Below, in pieces: positions 9,024 through 17,901 of a stretch of DNA of 50,886 nt. The position numbers and the translations under genes were made by a program. The stretch lies in NCBI GenBank assembly GCA_036263155.1, contig DATAHN010000128.1:1-50886 (forward strand), in the 5' to 3' direction. The notes below the pieces were generated by a model. That model saw only the letters and a list, made by a program, of their open reading frames with translations, was not told the origin of the DNA and searched no databases. Origin of the DNA: DASUBN01 sp036263155. GTDB taxonomy: Bacteria; Pseudomonadota; Gammaproteobacteria; Natronospirales; REEB76. Position 1 is the first letter of the stretch. Every line of letters begins with the position of its first letter.

Positions 9024-9065
9024 GCCCATGCCCCCGGCCGGATAGGCCGGGGCATGGGCTTTTTT
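9024..9065 (+). terminator. Rho-independent terminator of the RRM gene
   Basis: A 15-bp GC-rich stem with one bulged C and a 5-nt loop (9024-9059) is followed by six T (9060-9065). It lies 43 nt after the RRM stop. Confidence 0.93.
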
Positions 9066-9233
9066 GTCACCGCCCCCTGGTGACAATCATCACTATCCGA
9101 TGGGTGCTCCCCTGCTTATGATTGATGCGGTTCGTCGCCCCTGCGCCGAACCTGCCGCGCCCGGCATTGTCTGATTGGGAATCGGAGTCCGAGCCAGGCG
9201 CGGCCTTCCACAAGACAGATACGGGGGACCACC

Positions 9234-9944
9234 ATGAACGACACCAGCCCTACCGCCTTCGGCAGCCTGATCAACATACTTCTGGAGCCCAGGAAGACAT
9301 TGCAGGACCTGCGCCAACACACGGGCTGGCTGTGGTGGCCCCTGGTGCTGACCTTCGGCTCGGTCATCCTGAGCATCGTCTGCTACTACAGCACCGCCGA
9401 CTGGGACGTGATACGCCAGCAGCAGGCTGATGTCCTGAGCAACTACAACCTGACCCGTGACCAGATCGAGAACGCCCTGGCGGGGCTGACCCGCGGCAAA
9501 ATCATCATGCAGGGTTCCATCGGCGTGGTGGTCATCTTCAGCGTGGTCTACCTGATCCAGGCGCTCTACCTGTTCCTGGCCGCCAAGATCGTGGGCGCCG
9601 AGGTGCAGGGCTTCGGTTCCTGGTTCAGCTTCACCGCTTGGACTTACTTCCCAGGTTTCGTCGGCTCGCTCGCCACTCTGGCAGCGATCCTCGCCTATGG
9701 GAAGCAGGCGACTTTCTCATCCGTCGACGTGACCTCGCTGAACACGTTGATATTCAAGCTGCCGATGGACCATAGCTGGTTCAACTACGCGAACAGCATC
9801 CACCTGGCGCTGTTCTGGACCCTTGCCCTCATGGCCATCGGTTTCTCGGCCTGGAGCAAGAGCAGCCTCGGCAAGTCCGCGGCCATCGTGCTGGCGCCCC
9901 ATGTGCTGATCTATGGCATCTGGGCCATCCTCAAACTCGTCTGA
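9234..9944 (+). CDS. Yip1-family integral membrane protein (YknW-like position)
   Basis: 236 residues with about five hydrophobic helices (near 30-50, 95-120, 130-155, 180-200 and 215-235), matching the Yip1 domain layout: an N-terminal LINILLEPRKTLQDL entry and a membrane core with FSFTAWTYFPGF. Seventeen nt separate it from the MacA-like gene, so it is probably first in the operon. In Bacillus the Yip1-family protein YknW belongs to the YknWXYZ exporter and aids assembly of its complex; the same order here suggests a similar role (inference). Start ATG 9234 follows a G-rich stretch usable as ribosome-binding site. Confidence 0.82.
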   Translation: MNDTSPTAFGSLINILLEPRKTLQDLRQHTGWLWWPLVLTFGSVILSIVCYYSTADWDVIRQQQADVLSNYNLTRDQIENALAGLTRGKIIMQGSIGVVVIFSVVYLIQALYLFLAAKIVGAEVQGFGSWFSFTAWTYFPGFVGSLATLAAILAYGKQATFSSVDVTSLNTLIFKLPMDHSWFNYANSIHLALFWTLALMAIGFSAWSKSSLGKSAAIVLAPHVLIYGIWAILKLV

Positions 9945-9961
9945 TCGCGAAGCAGGGGCAG

Positions 9962-11197
9962 ATGGATAAGAAACGCAAACTCTGGACCGCGCTGGCCATC
10001 GCAGGCGGCATCGTCCTGATCATAGTGTTGAGCAAAGTGGGTGGCAGCCGCGGCGGTACACAGGTCGAGACCGCCCAGGTCGAAGCTCGCACCATCCGCA
10101 GCTCGATCCTGGCTTCCGGCGAGCTGCAGTACAAGGACCCGGTGGAACTCAAGCCCGAGGTGATCGGCAAGATCAGCGAGATCCCGGTGGTGGAGGGCCA
10201 GCGCGTGCGCAAGGGCCAGGTGCTGCTGCGACTCGACCCGGAGATCTTCAAGGCCCAGGTGCTGCAGCAGCGGGCGGCGGTGCAGCAGGCGCAGATCGCG
10301 ATCCAGAGCCAGAAGCTCACGGTCGCGAACCTGCAGCTGCAGTTCAACCGCCAGCAGCAGCTCTACAAGCAGCACCTGGTGGACGCCAACAGCTTCGACA
10401 ACCTCAAGAACCAGCTCGATCTCGCCGACAGCGAACTGGAGGCACGGCAGCAGGCACTGGAGATTGCCCAGGCCGAGCTCACCCAGTCCCAGCAGAACCT
10501 CAACAAGACCGTCATCACCTCCCCCATCAACGGCATGATCACCAGCCTGCCGGTGAAGGTGGGCGAGACCGTGATCACCGGCACCAACATCGCCGGGTCC
10601 ACGCTCATGAACATCGCCGACCCCTCCGAGGTGCTGGCCGACGTGCAGGTGGATGAGGCCGATATCGCCAACGTCAAGCTGGGCGAGGACGCCAACATCG
10701 ATGCGGTCTCGTTCCCGGACCGTACCCTGCACGGCAAGGTGCAGTTCGTCGCCTCCTCGGTGACGGACACCAGCAACAGCCTCACCGCCAGTGCCAGCCA
10801 GGGCCGTACCTTCGAGGTGAAGATCGCCATCACCGACAAGGAACTCGCAGTGCTCAAGCCCGGCATGAGCACGCGCGCCGAGATCTTCACCCAGAGCACG
10901 CCCGGTACGCTGTCGGTGCCGGTGCAGGCGATCCTCTACGAGAACGATCCCGGCTCCAAGAGCCTGGAGCCCACCTCCGGCGCCTACGTGTACAAGGTGA
11001 TCGACGGCAAGGCGCAGAAGACTCCCGTGACCACCGGTGTCTCCAGCGATGCCTACCAGGCGGTCACCTCGGGCCTGCAGCAGGGGGACACGGTCGTGAG
11101 CGGGTCCTACCAGACCCTGCATCACCTGGCGGACGGGACCAGCGTGACGGTGGCACCGGCCGCAGCCAGCAAGGGCGGCACCAAGAAGACCCCGTGA
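9962..11197 (+). CDS. MacA-like periplasmic adaptor (HlyD/RND-type membrane fusion protein)
   Basis: A 411-residue adaptor. It has an N-terminal signal anchor (residues about 8-26), a lipoyl half-motif around 60-90 (EIPVVEGQRVRKGQVLLRLD), an alpha-helical coiled-coil hairpin at about 95-170 rich in Gln and Leu, the second lipoyl half (KTVITSPINGMITSLPVKVGETV), then beta-barrel and membrane-proximal domains. Such proteins link an inner-membrane transporter to an outer-membrane channel or scaffold the transporter. No TolC gene is in the window. Its stop shares one base with the ATPase start. MacA and YknX are both possible relatives. Confidence 0.88.
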   Translation: MDKKRKLWTALAIAGGIVLIIVLSKVGGSRGGTQVETAQVEARTIRSSILASGELQYKDPVELKPEVIGKISEIPVVEGQRVRKGQVLLRLDPEIFKAQVLQQRAAVQQAQIAIQSQKLTVANLQLQFNRQQQLYKQHLVDANSFDNLKNQLDLADSELEARQQALEIAQAELTQSQQNLNKTVITSPINGMITSLPVKVGETVITGTNIAGSTLMNIADPSEVLADVQVDEADIANVKLGEDANIDAVSFPDRTLHGKVQFVASSVTDTSNSLTASASQGRTFEVKIAITDKELAVLKPGMSTRAEIFTQSTPGTLSVPVQAILYENDPGSKSLEPTSGAYVYKVIDGKAQKTPVTTGVSSDAYQAVTSGLQQGDTVVSGSYQTLHHLADGTSVTVAPAAASKGGTKKTP

Positions 11198-11919
11198 TGA
11201 GCACCGATACGGTCCTGGAGCTGCGCGCCGTCACCAAACGCTACGTGATGGGTGATGCGGTACTGAACGCGCTCGACGGGATCGACCTCAGCATCCAGCG
11301 CAACGAGTACGCCGCGTTCATCGGCCCCTCCGGCTCGGGCAAGTCCACGCTCATGAACATCGTGGGCTGCCTGGACAAGCCCACCTCCGGAGAGTACGTG
11401 TTGAACGGCACGCCGGTGGCGGAACTGGACGACAATGCGTTGGCCGGTATCCGCAACCGCGAGATCGGCTTCATCTTCCAGAACTTCAACCTGCTGGGCC
11501 GCTCCGACGCCCTGCACAACGTGATGCAGCCGCTCATCTACCGCGGCATCCCCTATGCCGAGCGCAAGCGCATCGCCACCGAGGCCCTGGAACAGGTCGG
11601 CCTGGGCGAGCGCCTGCACCACCTGCCGAACCAGCTCTCCGGCGGCCAACGCCAGCGCGTGGCCATCGCCCGGGCGCTGGTCGGCAAGCCCTCGATCCTG
11701 CTGGCGGACGAGCCCACCGGCAACCTGGATTCGAACACCGCCCGCGACGTGATGGCGATGTTCGACGTGCTGCATAAGAGCGGCAACACCATCATCGTGG
11801 TGACCCACGACCAGGACATCGCCAACCATTGCCGGCGGGTGATCCGCATCAAGGACGGCAAGATCGTCGGCGATACCGTCAACCAGCCCAAACCGGCCAA
11901 GGGCGGGGTCCGTGTCTAA
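11197..11919 (+). CDS. ABC transporter ATPase, MacB/LolD type
   Basis: 240 residues with a complete nucleotide-binding domain: Walker A GPSGSGKST (43-51), Q-loop Gln95, signature LSGGQ (147-151), Walker B ILLADE (167-172) and switch His204. The family is the MacB/LolD type, which drives mechanotransmission and not lateral transport. Here the ATPase is separate from the permeases, unlike E. coli MacB. A GTG at 11194 is an alternative start; I prefer the ATG that shares one base with the upstream stop (TGATG). It overlaps the next gene by 8 nt. Confidence 0.92.
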   Translation: MSTDTVLELRAVTKRYVMGDAVLNALDGIDLSIQRNEYAAFIGPSGSGKSTLMNIVGCLDKPTSGEYVLNGTPVAELDDNALAGIRNREIGFIFQNFNLLGRSDALHNVMQPLIYRGIPYAERKRIATEALEQVGLGERLHHLPNQLSGGQRQRVAIARALVGKPSILLADEPTGNLDSNTARDVMAMFDVLHKSGNTIIVVTHDQDIANHCRRVIRIKDGKIVGDTVNQPKPAKGGVRV

Positions 11920-13138
11920 CTTCCTCGAAAGTTTGCGCGCGGCCTTCACCGCGATCTTCGCCCACAAGCTGCGCAGCGTGCTCACCACCCTCGGCATCAT
12001 CATCGGCGTGATGTCGGTGATCGCGGTGGTGTCGCTGCTGCAGGGCTTCAGCCTGGCCCTGTCCGCCAACTTCCGCGGCATGGGCTCGAACACGATATTC
12101 GTGAACGCCTACGTCTCGCGCAACGACCAGCTGGCCGGCAAGACCGCCAAGATCACCACCGAGGACCTGCTCGCCATCCAGCACGAAGTGCCGGGCATCA
12201 GCCGCATCACACCGGTGCTGATCATCGCGTTCCTGAACGGCCAGGTGCAGTACCAGGGCCAGACCACCTACTCCCTGATCGCCGGCACCACCTACACCCA
12301 CGCCGAGAACACCGAGTTCTATCCGGTGCGGGGCCGCTACCTCACCCCCAGCGACGACTTCGCGCACCGGCGCGTCGCCGTGGTGGGTGCGAGCGTCGTG
12401 AAGGATCTCCAGCTCGGCGACAACCCGGAGGGCCGCTTCATCCAGATGTTCGGTCAATGGTTCAAGGTGATCGGCGTGCTCAAGGAACTGGGCTCGTTCC
12501 TCGGCTTCGACCAGGACTCGCGCATCTACATCCCCTTCGGCACCGCCCATAGCCTGCTCGGCGGCGCCACCAATCCCAGCATCCAGATCGACATGGACGT
12601 GAACGACGTCAAGCAGCTGGACGAGATCAAGGGCCGCATCACCACCGTGCTGCGCCGCCAGCACGGCCTCAAGGCCGGCCAGGACGACGACTTCAAGGTC
12701 CAGACCGCGGCCCAGCTCGCCGACAGCATCAACCAGATCTTCAACGCCGCGAGCGTGATCCTGGGTGGCATCGTCAGCATCGCACTGCTGGTGGGCGGCA
12801 TCGGCATCATGAACATCATGCTGGTGTCGGTGACCGAACGCACCCGCGAGATCGGCATCTTGAAGAGCCTGGGTGCCCGGCGCAGCGATATCCTGCTGCA
12901 GTTCCTCATCGAGGCGGTCACGCTGTCGCTCCTGGGCGGGCTCATCGGGCTTGCGCTCGGCTACGGTATCGGCCTCATGGTGGTGAAGCTGGTGCCTGCG
13001 TTCGAGGGCGCCTATGTGCCGCTCTGGACGGTGGCGCTGGCCATGGGCTTCTCCATGGGCGTGGGCATCATCTTCGGCATAGCACCCGCCGCCAAGGCCG
13101 CCGCGCTCGACCCCATCGACGCGCTGCGCTACGAGTAG
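11912..13138 (+). CDS. MacB/FtsX-type permease, copy 1
   Basis: 408 residues with the MacB/FtsX fold: one N-terminal helix after KLRSVLTTLGIIIG (about 20-50), a large periplasmic MacB_PCD domain (about 55-280), and a C-terminal FtsX domain with three helices starting near GGIGIMNIMLVS and the coupling segment TREIGILKSLGARRSDILLQF. It starts at GTG 11912, overlapping the ATPase. It has the same length as the next gene and closely matching ends, so the two are tandem paralogues, probably forming a heterodimer with two ATPase copies. Confidence 0.9.
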   Translation: MSNFLESLRAAFTAIFAHKLRSVLTTLGIIIGVMSVIAVVSLLQGFSLALSANFRGMGSNTIFVNAYVSRNDQLAGKTAKITTEDLLAIQHEVPGISRITPVLIIAFLNGQVQYQGQTTYSLIAGTTYTHAENTEFYPVRGRYLTPSDDFAHRRVAVVGASVVKDLQLGDNPEGRFIQMFGQWFKVIGVLKELGSFLGFDQDSRIYIPFGTAHSLLGGATNPSIQIDMDVNDVKQLDEIKGRITTVLRRQHGLKAGQDDDFKVQTAAQLADSINQIFNAASVILGGIVSIALLVGGIGIMNIMLVSVTERTREIGILKSLGARRSDILLQFLIEAVTLSLLGGLIGLALGYGIGLMVVKLVPAFEGAYVPLWTVALAMGFSMGVGIIFGIAPAAKAAALDPIDALRYE

Positions 13139-13142
13139 CCCC

Positions 13143-14369
13143 GTGTACGCCCTCACCGAAAGCGTCCGTTCCGCCCTGTACGCGATCCGCGCGCACAAGC
13201 TCCGGAGCTTCCTCACCACCCTCGGCATCATCATCGGCGTGATGGCGGTGGTCACGGTGGTGTCGCTGATCCAGGGCTTCAGCCAGTCCATCAGCAGCCA
13301 GTTCGCCGGCTTCGGCACCGACAGTCTCACCGTTCAGGCCTACCTGCCGTTCAAGCAGATCCTGCAGGGCAAGCAGGCGCGCATCTCGCCGGAGGACATG
13401 CTGGCGATCCAGCACGAGGTGCCGGGCGTGAGCGGTCTCACGCCGCTGCTTCAGGTGGGCCAGTTCGGCAGTGCCATCGAATACAAGGGCGAGGCCAGCT
13501 CCTCGCGCCTCCTGGGCGTGACCCAGGCCTATGCCCAGGTGTTCAGCGACTACCCCGAGACCGGCCGCTTCATCACCCCCGGTGACGACCTCTCGCACCG
13601 GCGCGTAGCCATCATCGGCGCGACGGTGATCGACCACCTGCACCTGCCGGCAGACCCCATCGGCACCTATTTCCAGGTCGGCGGGCAGTGGTTCAAGATC
13701 GTGGGCGTGCTGCACAAGCAGGGCTCGATCCTCGGCAACGACCAGGACGACAAGGTGCTGATCCCCTACGGCACGGCCCACACCCTGCTGGGCGGCGCCA
13801 CCAAGGAAGACATCATCGTCCAGCTCAAGGTCAACGACGTCACCCAGATGGACGCCATCAAGGAGCGGGTACGGCAGCTGCTGCGGCGCCGCCACAACCT
13901 CAAGGCGAGTCAAGACGACGACTTCAAGGTGCAGACCGCCTCCCAGGTCACCGACTCCTTCAACAGCATCCTCAACATGCTGACCGTGGTGCTGGGCGGC
14001 ATCGTCGGCGTGTCGCTGCTGGTGGGCGGCATCGGCATCATGAACATCATGTTGGTCTCGGTCACCGAGCGTACCCGCGAGATCGGCATCCTCAAGAGCC
14101 TCGGCGCCCGGCGCAGCGACATCCTGGTGCAGTTCCTGCTGGAGGCGGTGGCGCTCTCCATGCTGGGAGGTATCATCGGCCTGATCCTGGGTTACGCCAT
14201 CGGCACGCTCATCGTCTACGCCGTACCCTCGTTCCGCGGCGCCCACGTGCCGATGTGGGCGGCGCTGGTGTCCATCGGTTTCTCCACCAGCATCGGCGTC
14301 ATCTTCGGCATCGCCCCGGCTGCGAAAGCAGCATCCCTGGATCCTATCGACGCGTTAAGATACGAGTAG
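13143..14369 (+). CDS. MacB/FtsX-type permease, copy 2
   Basis: The second 408-residue permease, with the same layout as its neighbour: KLRSFLTTLGIIIGV near the N-terminus, a central periplasmic domain and a C-terminal FtsX domain (GGIGIMNIMLVS, TREIGILKSLGARRSDILVQF). The core helices and coupling region are nearly identical to copy 1, while the periplasmic domains differ more, as expected if each half of a heterodimer has its own contacts. It starts at GTG 13143, four bases after the previous stop. Its TAG stop coincides with the first base of the palindromic element at 14369. Confidence 0.9.
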   Translation: MYALTESVRSALYAIRAHKLRSFLTTLGIIIGVMAVVTVVSLIQGFSQSISSQFAGFGTDSLTVQAYLPFKQILQGKQARISPEDMLAIQHEVPGVSGLTPLLQVGQFGSAIEYKGEASSSRLLGVTQAYAQVFSDYPETGRFITPGDDLSHRRVAIIGATVIDHLHLPADPIGTYFQVGGQWFKIVGVLHKQGSILGNDQDDKVLIPYGTAHTLLGGATKEDIIVQLKVNDVTQMDAIKERVRQLLRRRHNLKASQDDDFKVQTASQVTDSFNSILNMLTVVLGGIVGVSLLVGGIGIMNIMLVSVTERTREIGILKSLGARRSDILVQFLLEAVALSMLGGIIGLILGYAIGTLIVYAVPSFRGAHVPMWAALVSIGFSTSIGVIFGIAPAAKAASLDPIDALRYE

Positions 14370-14518
14370 ATAGGCGCCTCTAAAAATTGATCTTTTGTCC
14401 TCTGGCGGCATTATAAATGCCCTCGCAATCCTCATGTACACTAAAAGTACACTCCGGTTGCTCGGGCATTTTTGCCTTGCCATAGGAGCAAAATCTCTAA
14501 TTTTTAGAGGCGCCTATC
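14369..14518. repeat. 150-bp MITE-like palindromic element
   Basis: Perfect 20-bp terminal inverted repeats lie at 14369-14388 (gataggcgcctctaaaaatt) and 14499-14518. The interior is also an imperfect palindrome about the centre near 14443: a ttttg-tcct-tggc series, aatgccc, gcaa and two GTAC blocks on the left are mirrored on the right. It is AT-richer than its surroundings and has no coding capacity, as expected of a non-autonomous miniature element or a large intergenic repeat. I see no clear target-site duplication. It covers nearly the whole gap between two genes. Confidence 0.75.
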
Positions 14519-14524
14519 CAATCC

Positions 14525-15262
14525 ATGCACTCGAAAACCATCCCCACCCTCGTGGCACACCGCGGCTACCCCGCGCGCTACCCGGAGAACACGCTGGTCG
14601 GCATCCAGGCGGCGGTGGAAGCCGGCGCGCCCTGGTTCGAGTGCGACGTGCAGCTCTCCTCCGACCTCGTGCCCTTCCTCTGCCACGACGACTCGCTGCG
14701 CCGCACCGCCGGCCTCGACCGGCTCATCATGGAGATGGATTCGAAGGCGCTCGCCTCGATCGACGTGGGCGAGGCGGCGCGCTTCGGTGCGAAGTACGCC
14801 GGCACCCATCCCACGCACCTCACCGAGCTCGCGGAGTATCTCTCCCGCCACCAGGGCGTGCAGGGCTTCATCGAGATAAAGTCCGAGAGCCTGGAACACT
14901 TCGGCCACGAGACGGTGGTGCGGCAGGTGATGCAGGCGGTGAGGCCGGTGCTGGACCGCTGCGTGATCATCTCCTTCGATGCCCTGTCCCTGAAGCTCGC
15001 ACGGCAGATGGGCGCGGGCCCGGTGGGCTGGGCGCTGGAAGATGCGGGTCCTGCCACCGCGAAGCTCGCTGCGGAGTTCCAACCCGAGTACCTCTTCGCC
15101 GGCACCCGACTCTTCACCGAGGCCCTGGCGCACCTCAAGGGCGGCTGGCAGTGGGCGGTGTACCAGGTGCAGGACCCGGCCCGGGCGGTGGCGCTCACGG
15201 AACAGGGCGCGGACCTCGTGGAGACCGATGCCATCGGCGACATGCTGAAGGCCTATGCCTGA
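14525..15262 (+). CDS. Glycerophosphodiester phosphodiesterase
   Basis: 245 residues, no signal peptide, so cytosolic and closer to UgpQ than to periplasmic GlpQ. It hydrolyses glycerophosphodiesters to glycerol-3-phosphate and an alcohol. Catalytic and metal residues visible are His12-Arg13-Gly14, Glu21-Asn22, Glu39, Asp41 and His54 (LCHDDSLRR), with the barrel end DLVETDAI. The ATG lies six bases after the palindromic element. The only Shine-Dalgarno-like match, AGAGG at 14506-14510, is in the element's terminal repeat and is 14 nt away. It overlaps the dehydrogenase gene by 8 nt. Confidence 0.92.
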   Translation: MHSKTIPTLVAHRGYPARYPENTLVGIQAAVEAGAPWFECDVQLSSDLVPFLCHDDSLRRTAGLDRLIMEMDSKALASIDVGEAARFGAKYAGTHPTHLTELAEYLSRHQGVQGFIEIKSESLEHFGHETVVRQVMQAVRPVLDRCVIISFDALSLKLARQMGAGPVGWALEDAGPATAKLAAEFQPEYLFAGTRLFTEALAHLKGGWQWAVYQVQDPARAVALTEQGADLVETDAIGDMLKAYA

Positions 15263-16430
15263 ACTCCTGGACCTCGTCGTCGTCGGCGCCGGTATCCATG
15301 GTGCCGGTGTGGCCCAGGCGGCCGCCGCCGCCGGCTACAGCGTGCGGGTACTGGAAAAGGATGGGGTGGCCCACGGCACCTCCAGCCGTTCCAGCAAGCT
15401 CATCCATGGAGGCCTGCGCTACCTCGAACAGTTCCAACTGGGGCTGGTGCGTGAATGCCTGCAGGAGCGGGAACTCCTGCTCAAGCTCGCGCCGGAACTG
15501 GTGCGGATCAAGCCTTTCTATATCCCGCTCTATAGCGACACCCACCGCCGGTCCTGGCAGCTCTATGCGGGCTTGAGCCTCTATGCGCTGCTGGCAGGCC
15601 CCGGGCATCACGCCCGCTTCCGCACGCTGCCGCGCCGGGAATGGGATGCCCTGGGAGGATTGAGGACAGAGGGGCTGCGCAAGGTGTTTCAGTACTGGGA
15701 CGCCCAGACGGACGATGCCGCCCTCACCCGCGCGGTGCTGCGTTCCGCCCAGGACCTGGGCGCCGATCTCTGCATGCCGGCGTGTTTCCTGGACGCCGAG
15801 TTGCAGGAAGATGGCGTGATGGTGCGCTATGAGCAAGCGGGCCGGCGATCGGAATGCCGGGCCCGGGTGCTGGTGAACGCCGCCGGCCCCTGGGTCGCCG
15901 ACGTGGCAGCGCGCATCCCTTCATTCATTTCCCATGTGCACAGCGAGCTGGTGCAGGGAACCCACATCCTGGTGGACATCCCCAGCCGCGAAGGCATCTT
16001 CTATATGGAGGTGCCGCGGGATGGGCGCGCGGTGTTCCTCATGCCCTGGAAGGGCCAGAGCTTGGTGGGCACCACCGAGACGCCGTTCCCCGGACGTGAA
16101 CCCGGCGCGGTCTCCCCCAGCGAGCAGGAGCGGGAATACTTGCACCAGGTGGTGCAGCATTATTTCCCGCGTCAGCCGTTCCGGGAGCTCGGCGCCTTCG
16201 CGGGCCTGAGGGTGCTGCCCCGAGACGAAGCCCGCCCCTTCGAGCGCGGTCGCGAGCTCATCCTGGAGACGGACCGCGTGGCGCGGCCGCGGCTCATCGG
16301 CCTCTACGGCGGCAAGCTCACTTCGTACCGGGCGGATGCGCAGAAGGTGTTGGCGAAGATCCGCGGCAGCCTGCCTGATCGAACTCCCCGCGGCGATACC
16401 CGCGCCCTGCCCCTGCGGCCGGCCGACTGA
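15255..16430 (+). CDS. FAD-dependent glycerol-3-phosphate dehydrogenase, GlpD-like, short form
   Basis: 391 residues. An N-terminal Rossmann FAD motif VVGAGIHGAGVA (GxGxxG at 11-16) is followed by SSRSSKLIHGGLRYLE, the GlpD signature, then TDDAALTRAVL, NAAGPW, a PWKGQSLVGTTE segment and GGKLTSYR near the end. It should oxidise glycerol-3-phosphate to dihydroxyacetone phosphate at the membrane. E. coli GlpD has about 500 residues; the C-terminal helical domain is missing here, as in some shorter homologues. It overlaps the GDPD gene and lies one base before the kinase, so the three form an operon. Confidence 0.88.
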   Translation: MPELLDLVVVGAGIHGAGVAQAAAAAGYSVRVLEKDGVAHGTSSRSSKLIHGGLRYLEQFQLGLVRECLQERELLLKLAPELVRIKPFYIPLYSDTHRRSWQLYAGLSLYALLAGPGHHARFRTLPRREWDALGGLRTEGLRKVFQYWDAQTDDAALTRAVLRSAQDLGADLCMPACFLDAELQEDGVMVRYEQAGRRSECRARVLVNAAGPWVADVAARIPSFISHVHSELVQGTHILVDIPSREGIFYMEVPRDGRAVFLMPWKGQSLVGTTETPFPGREPGAVSPSEQEREYLHQVVQHYFPRQPFRELGAFAGLRVLPRDEARPFERGRELILETDRVARPRLIGLYGGKLTSYRADAQKVLAKIRGSLPDRTPRGDTRALPLRPAD

Positions 16431-16431
16431 C

Positions 16432-17850
16432 ATGTCCCGCCGCTGTGTGCTGGCACTGGACCAGGGCGGACACGCCAGCCGGGCCTTGCTGTTCGATTCT
16501 GCCGGCACGGTACTGGCACGGGCGGAGCGGCGCATCGCCACCCGCCGCGAAGGCCGGGACCGGGTGGAGCATGCTCCCCAGGCGGTGCTTCGCTCCCTGC
16601 GGCAGGCGGCGGAAGCGGCCATCGCCATGCTGCCGCCGGATACGGAGATCCAGGCGGCGGCGCTCGCCACCCAGCGCTCCAGCATCGCCTGTTGGGACCG
16701 GCGCAACGGTCGGCCTCTCTCACCGGTGTTCTCCTGGCAGGACCGGCGCGCGGCGCGCCAAGTGGCGGCGCTCGTAGCGCACACCCAGGAAGTGCGCAGG
16801 CTCACGGGCCTGGTGCTCTCGCCCCACTACGGCGCCAGCAAGATCGCCTGGTGCCTACGGCACCTCCCCGAGGTCCGGCAAGCGATGCGGCGCGGCCATC
16901 TCGCGGCAGGACCGCTGGCGAGCTATCTCGTGGCCGGACTGACTGAGGAACGAGTCTGCGTCGCGGATCCGGTGAACGGCGCCCGCACCCAGCTCATGGA
17001 CATCCGCCGCGGCGAATGGTCGGCCAAGCTCTGCGGGTTGTTCGGCGTGCCGCAAGAGATCTTGCCGGACTGCGTGCCGAACCATCACCGCTTCGGCACG
17101 CTACGGCTCGCGGGCCGCACCCTGCCTCTCACCGTGGTCACGGGGGACCAACCGGCGGCGCTGTTCGCCCGGGGCGAGCCGGAAAGGGGTATCGCTTACA
17201 TCAACATCGGCACTGGCGCCTTCGTGCAAGCCTTGAGTGAACGGCGCGTGCCGGACCTGCTGCAGAGCCTGCTGTGGCGCGATCCCAAGCGCGGCACGCT
17301 GTTCGCCTTGGAAGGCACCGTGAACGGTGCCGGTGCGGCGCTGGACGCGGCGGCGGCGCAGTTCGGCATGAGGCCGGCGGCGGCATTGCGCCTGCTGCCA
17401 GCGTCGCTGGCCGCGGCGGAGGAGCCGCCGCTGTTCCTGAACGGCGTCGGCGGCCTGGGCGCACCCTACTGGCAACCCCACTTCCGTTCCCGCTTCATCG
17501 GCCGTGGCGATGCAGGGCAGAAGCTGGCGGCAGCCGTCGAGAGCGTCGTGTTCCTGCTGCATGCGAACCTGCGGCGCATGCAAGGCGCGGGCATGGCGTT
17601 CCGGCGCATCCAGGTCAGCGGCGGACTGGCGCAACTGGACGGCCTGTGCCAGCGACTCGCGGATCTCGCGGGCCTGCCGGTAGAGCGCCCAGAGATGCAT
17701 GAGGCGACGGCGCTGGGGCTCGCCTGGCTCATGGACGGACTCGAGCGTGCGCCGCAGAGGACCGGCACACATTTCGAGCCGCACGATAACGGATGGCTCA
17801 CCGCGCGGGAGCGGCGCTGGCAACGCGCGCTGCACGCGTCCCTGGCATGA
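16432..17850 (+). CDS. FGGY-family glycerol kinase-like protein
   Basis: 472 residues. The N-terminal actin-like half begins CVLALDQGGHASRALLFD (phosphate-1 loop), with FSWQDRRA. The second half carries TGDQPAALFARGE with the likely base Asp239, the INIGTGAF phosphate-2 loop, GGLGAPYWQP, and the adenosine motif VSGGLAQLDGLCQRLADL followed by EATALGLAWL. It is somewhat shorter than E. coli GlpK (502), and the substrate could be glycerol or another polyol; operon context with GDPD and a GlpD-like enzyme favours glycerol. The frame runs back to 16336, but homology starts at ATG 16432. Confidence 0.85.
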   Translation: MSRRCVLALDQGGHASRALLFDSAGTVLARAERRIATRREGRDRVEHAPQAVLRSLRQAAEAAIAMLPPDTEIQAAALATQRSSIACWDRRNGRPLSPVFSWQDRRAARQVAALVAHTQEVRRLTGLVLSPHYGASKIAWCLRHLPEVRQAMRRGHLAAGPLASYLVAGLTEERVCVADPVNGARTQLMDIRRGEWSAKLCGLFGVPQEILPDCVPNHHRFGTLRLAGRTLPLTVVTGDQPAALFARGEPERGIAYINIGTGAFVQALSERRVPDLLQSLLWRDPKRGTLFALEGTVNGAGAALDAAAAQFGMRPAAALRLLPASLAAAEEPPLFLNGVGGLGAPYWQPHFRSRFIGRGDAGQKLAAAVESVVFLLHANLRRMQGAGMAFRRIQVSGGLAQLDGLCQRLADLAGLPVERPEMHEATALGLAWLMDGLERAPQRTGTHFEPHDNGWLTARERRWQRALHASLA

Positions 17851-17879
17851 AAAAAGAAGGCCCGCTCGCGCGGGCCTTC
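17850..17879 (-). terminator. Terminator of the lipoprotein gene, between convergent genes
   Basis: A perfect 10-bp stem gaaggcccgc/gcgggccttc with loop tcgc (17856-17879). On the minus strand it is followed by six T (complement of 17850-17855), so it terminates the minus-strand lipoprotein gene. It may also slow plus-strand transcription leaving the kinase gene. Confidence 0.85.
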
Positions 17880-17901
17880 CGGTGCTTGGGTCCGAAGACG
17901 C

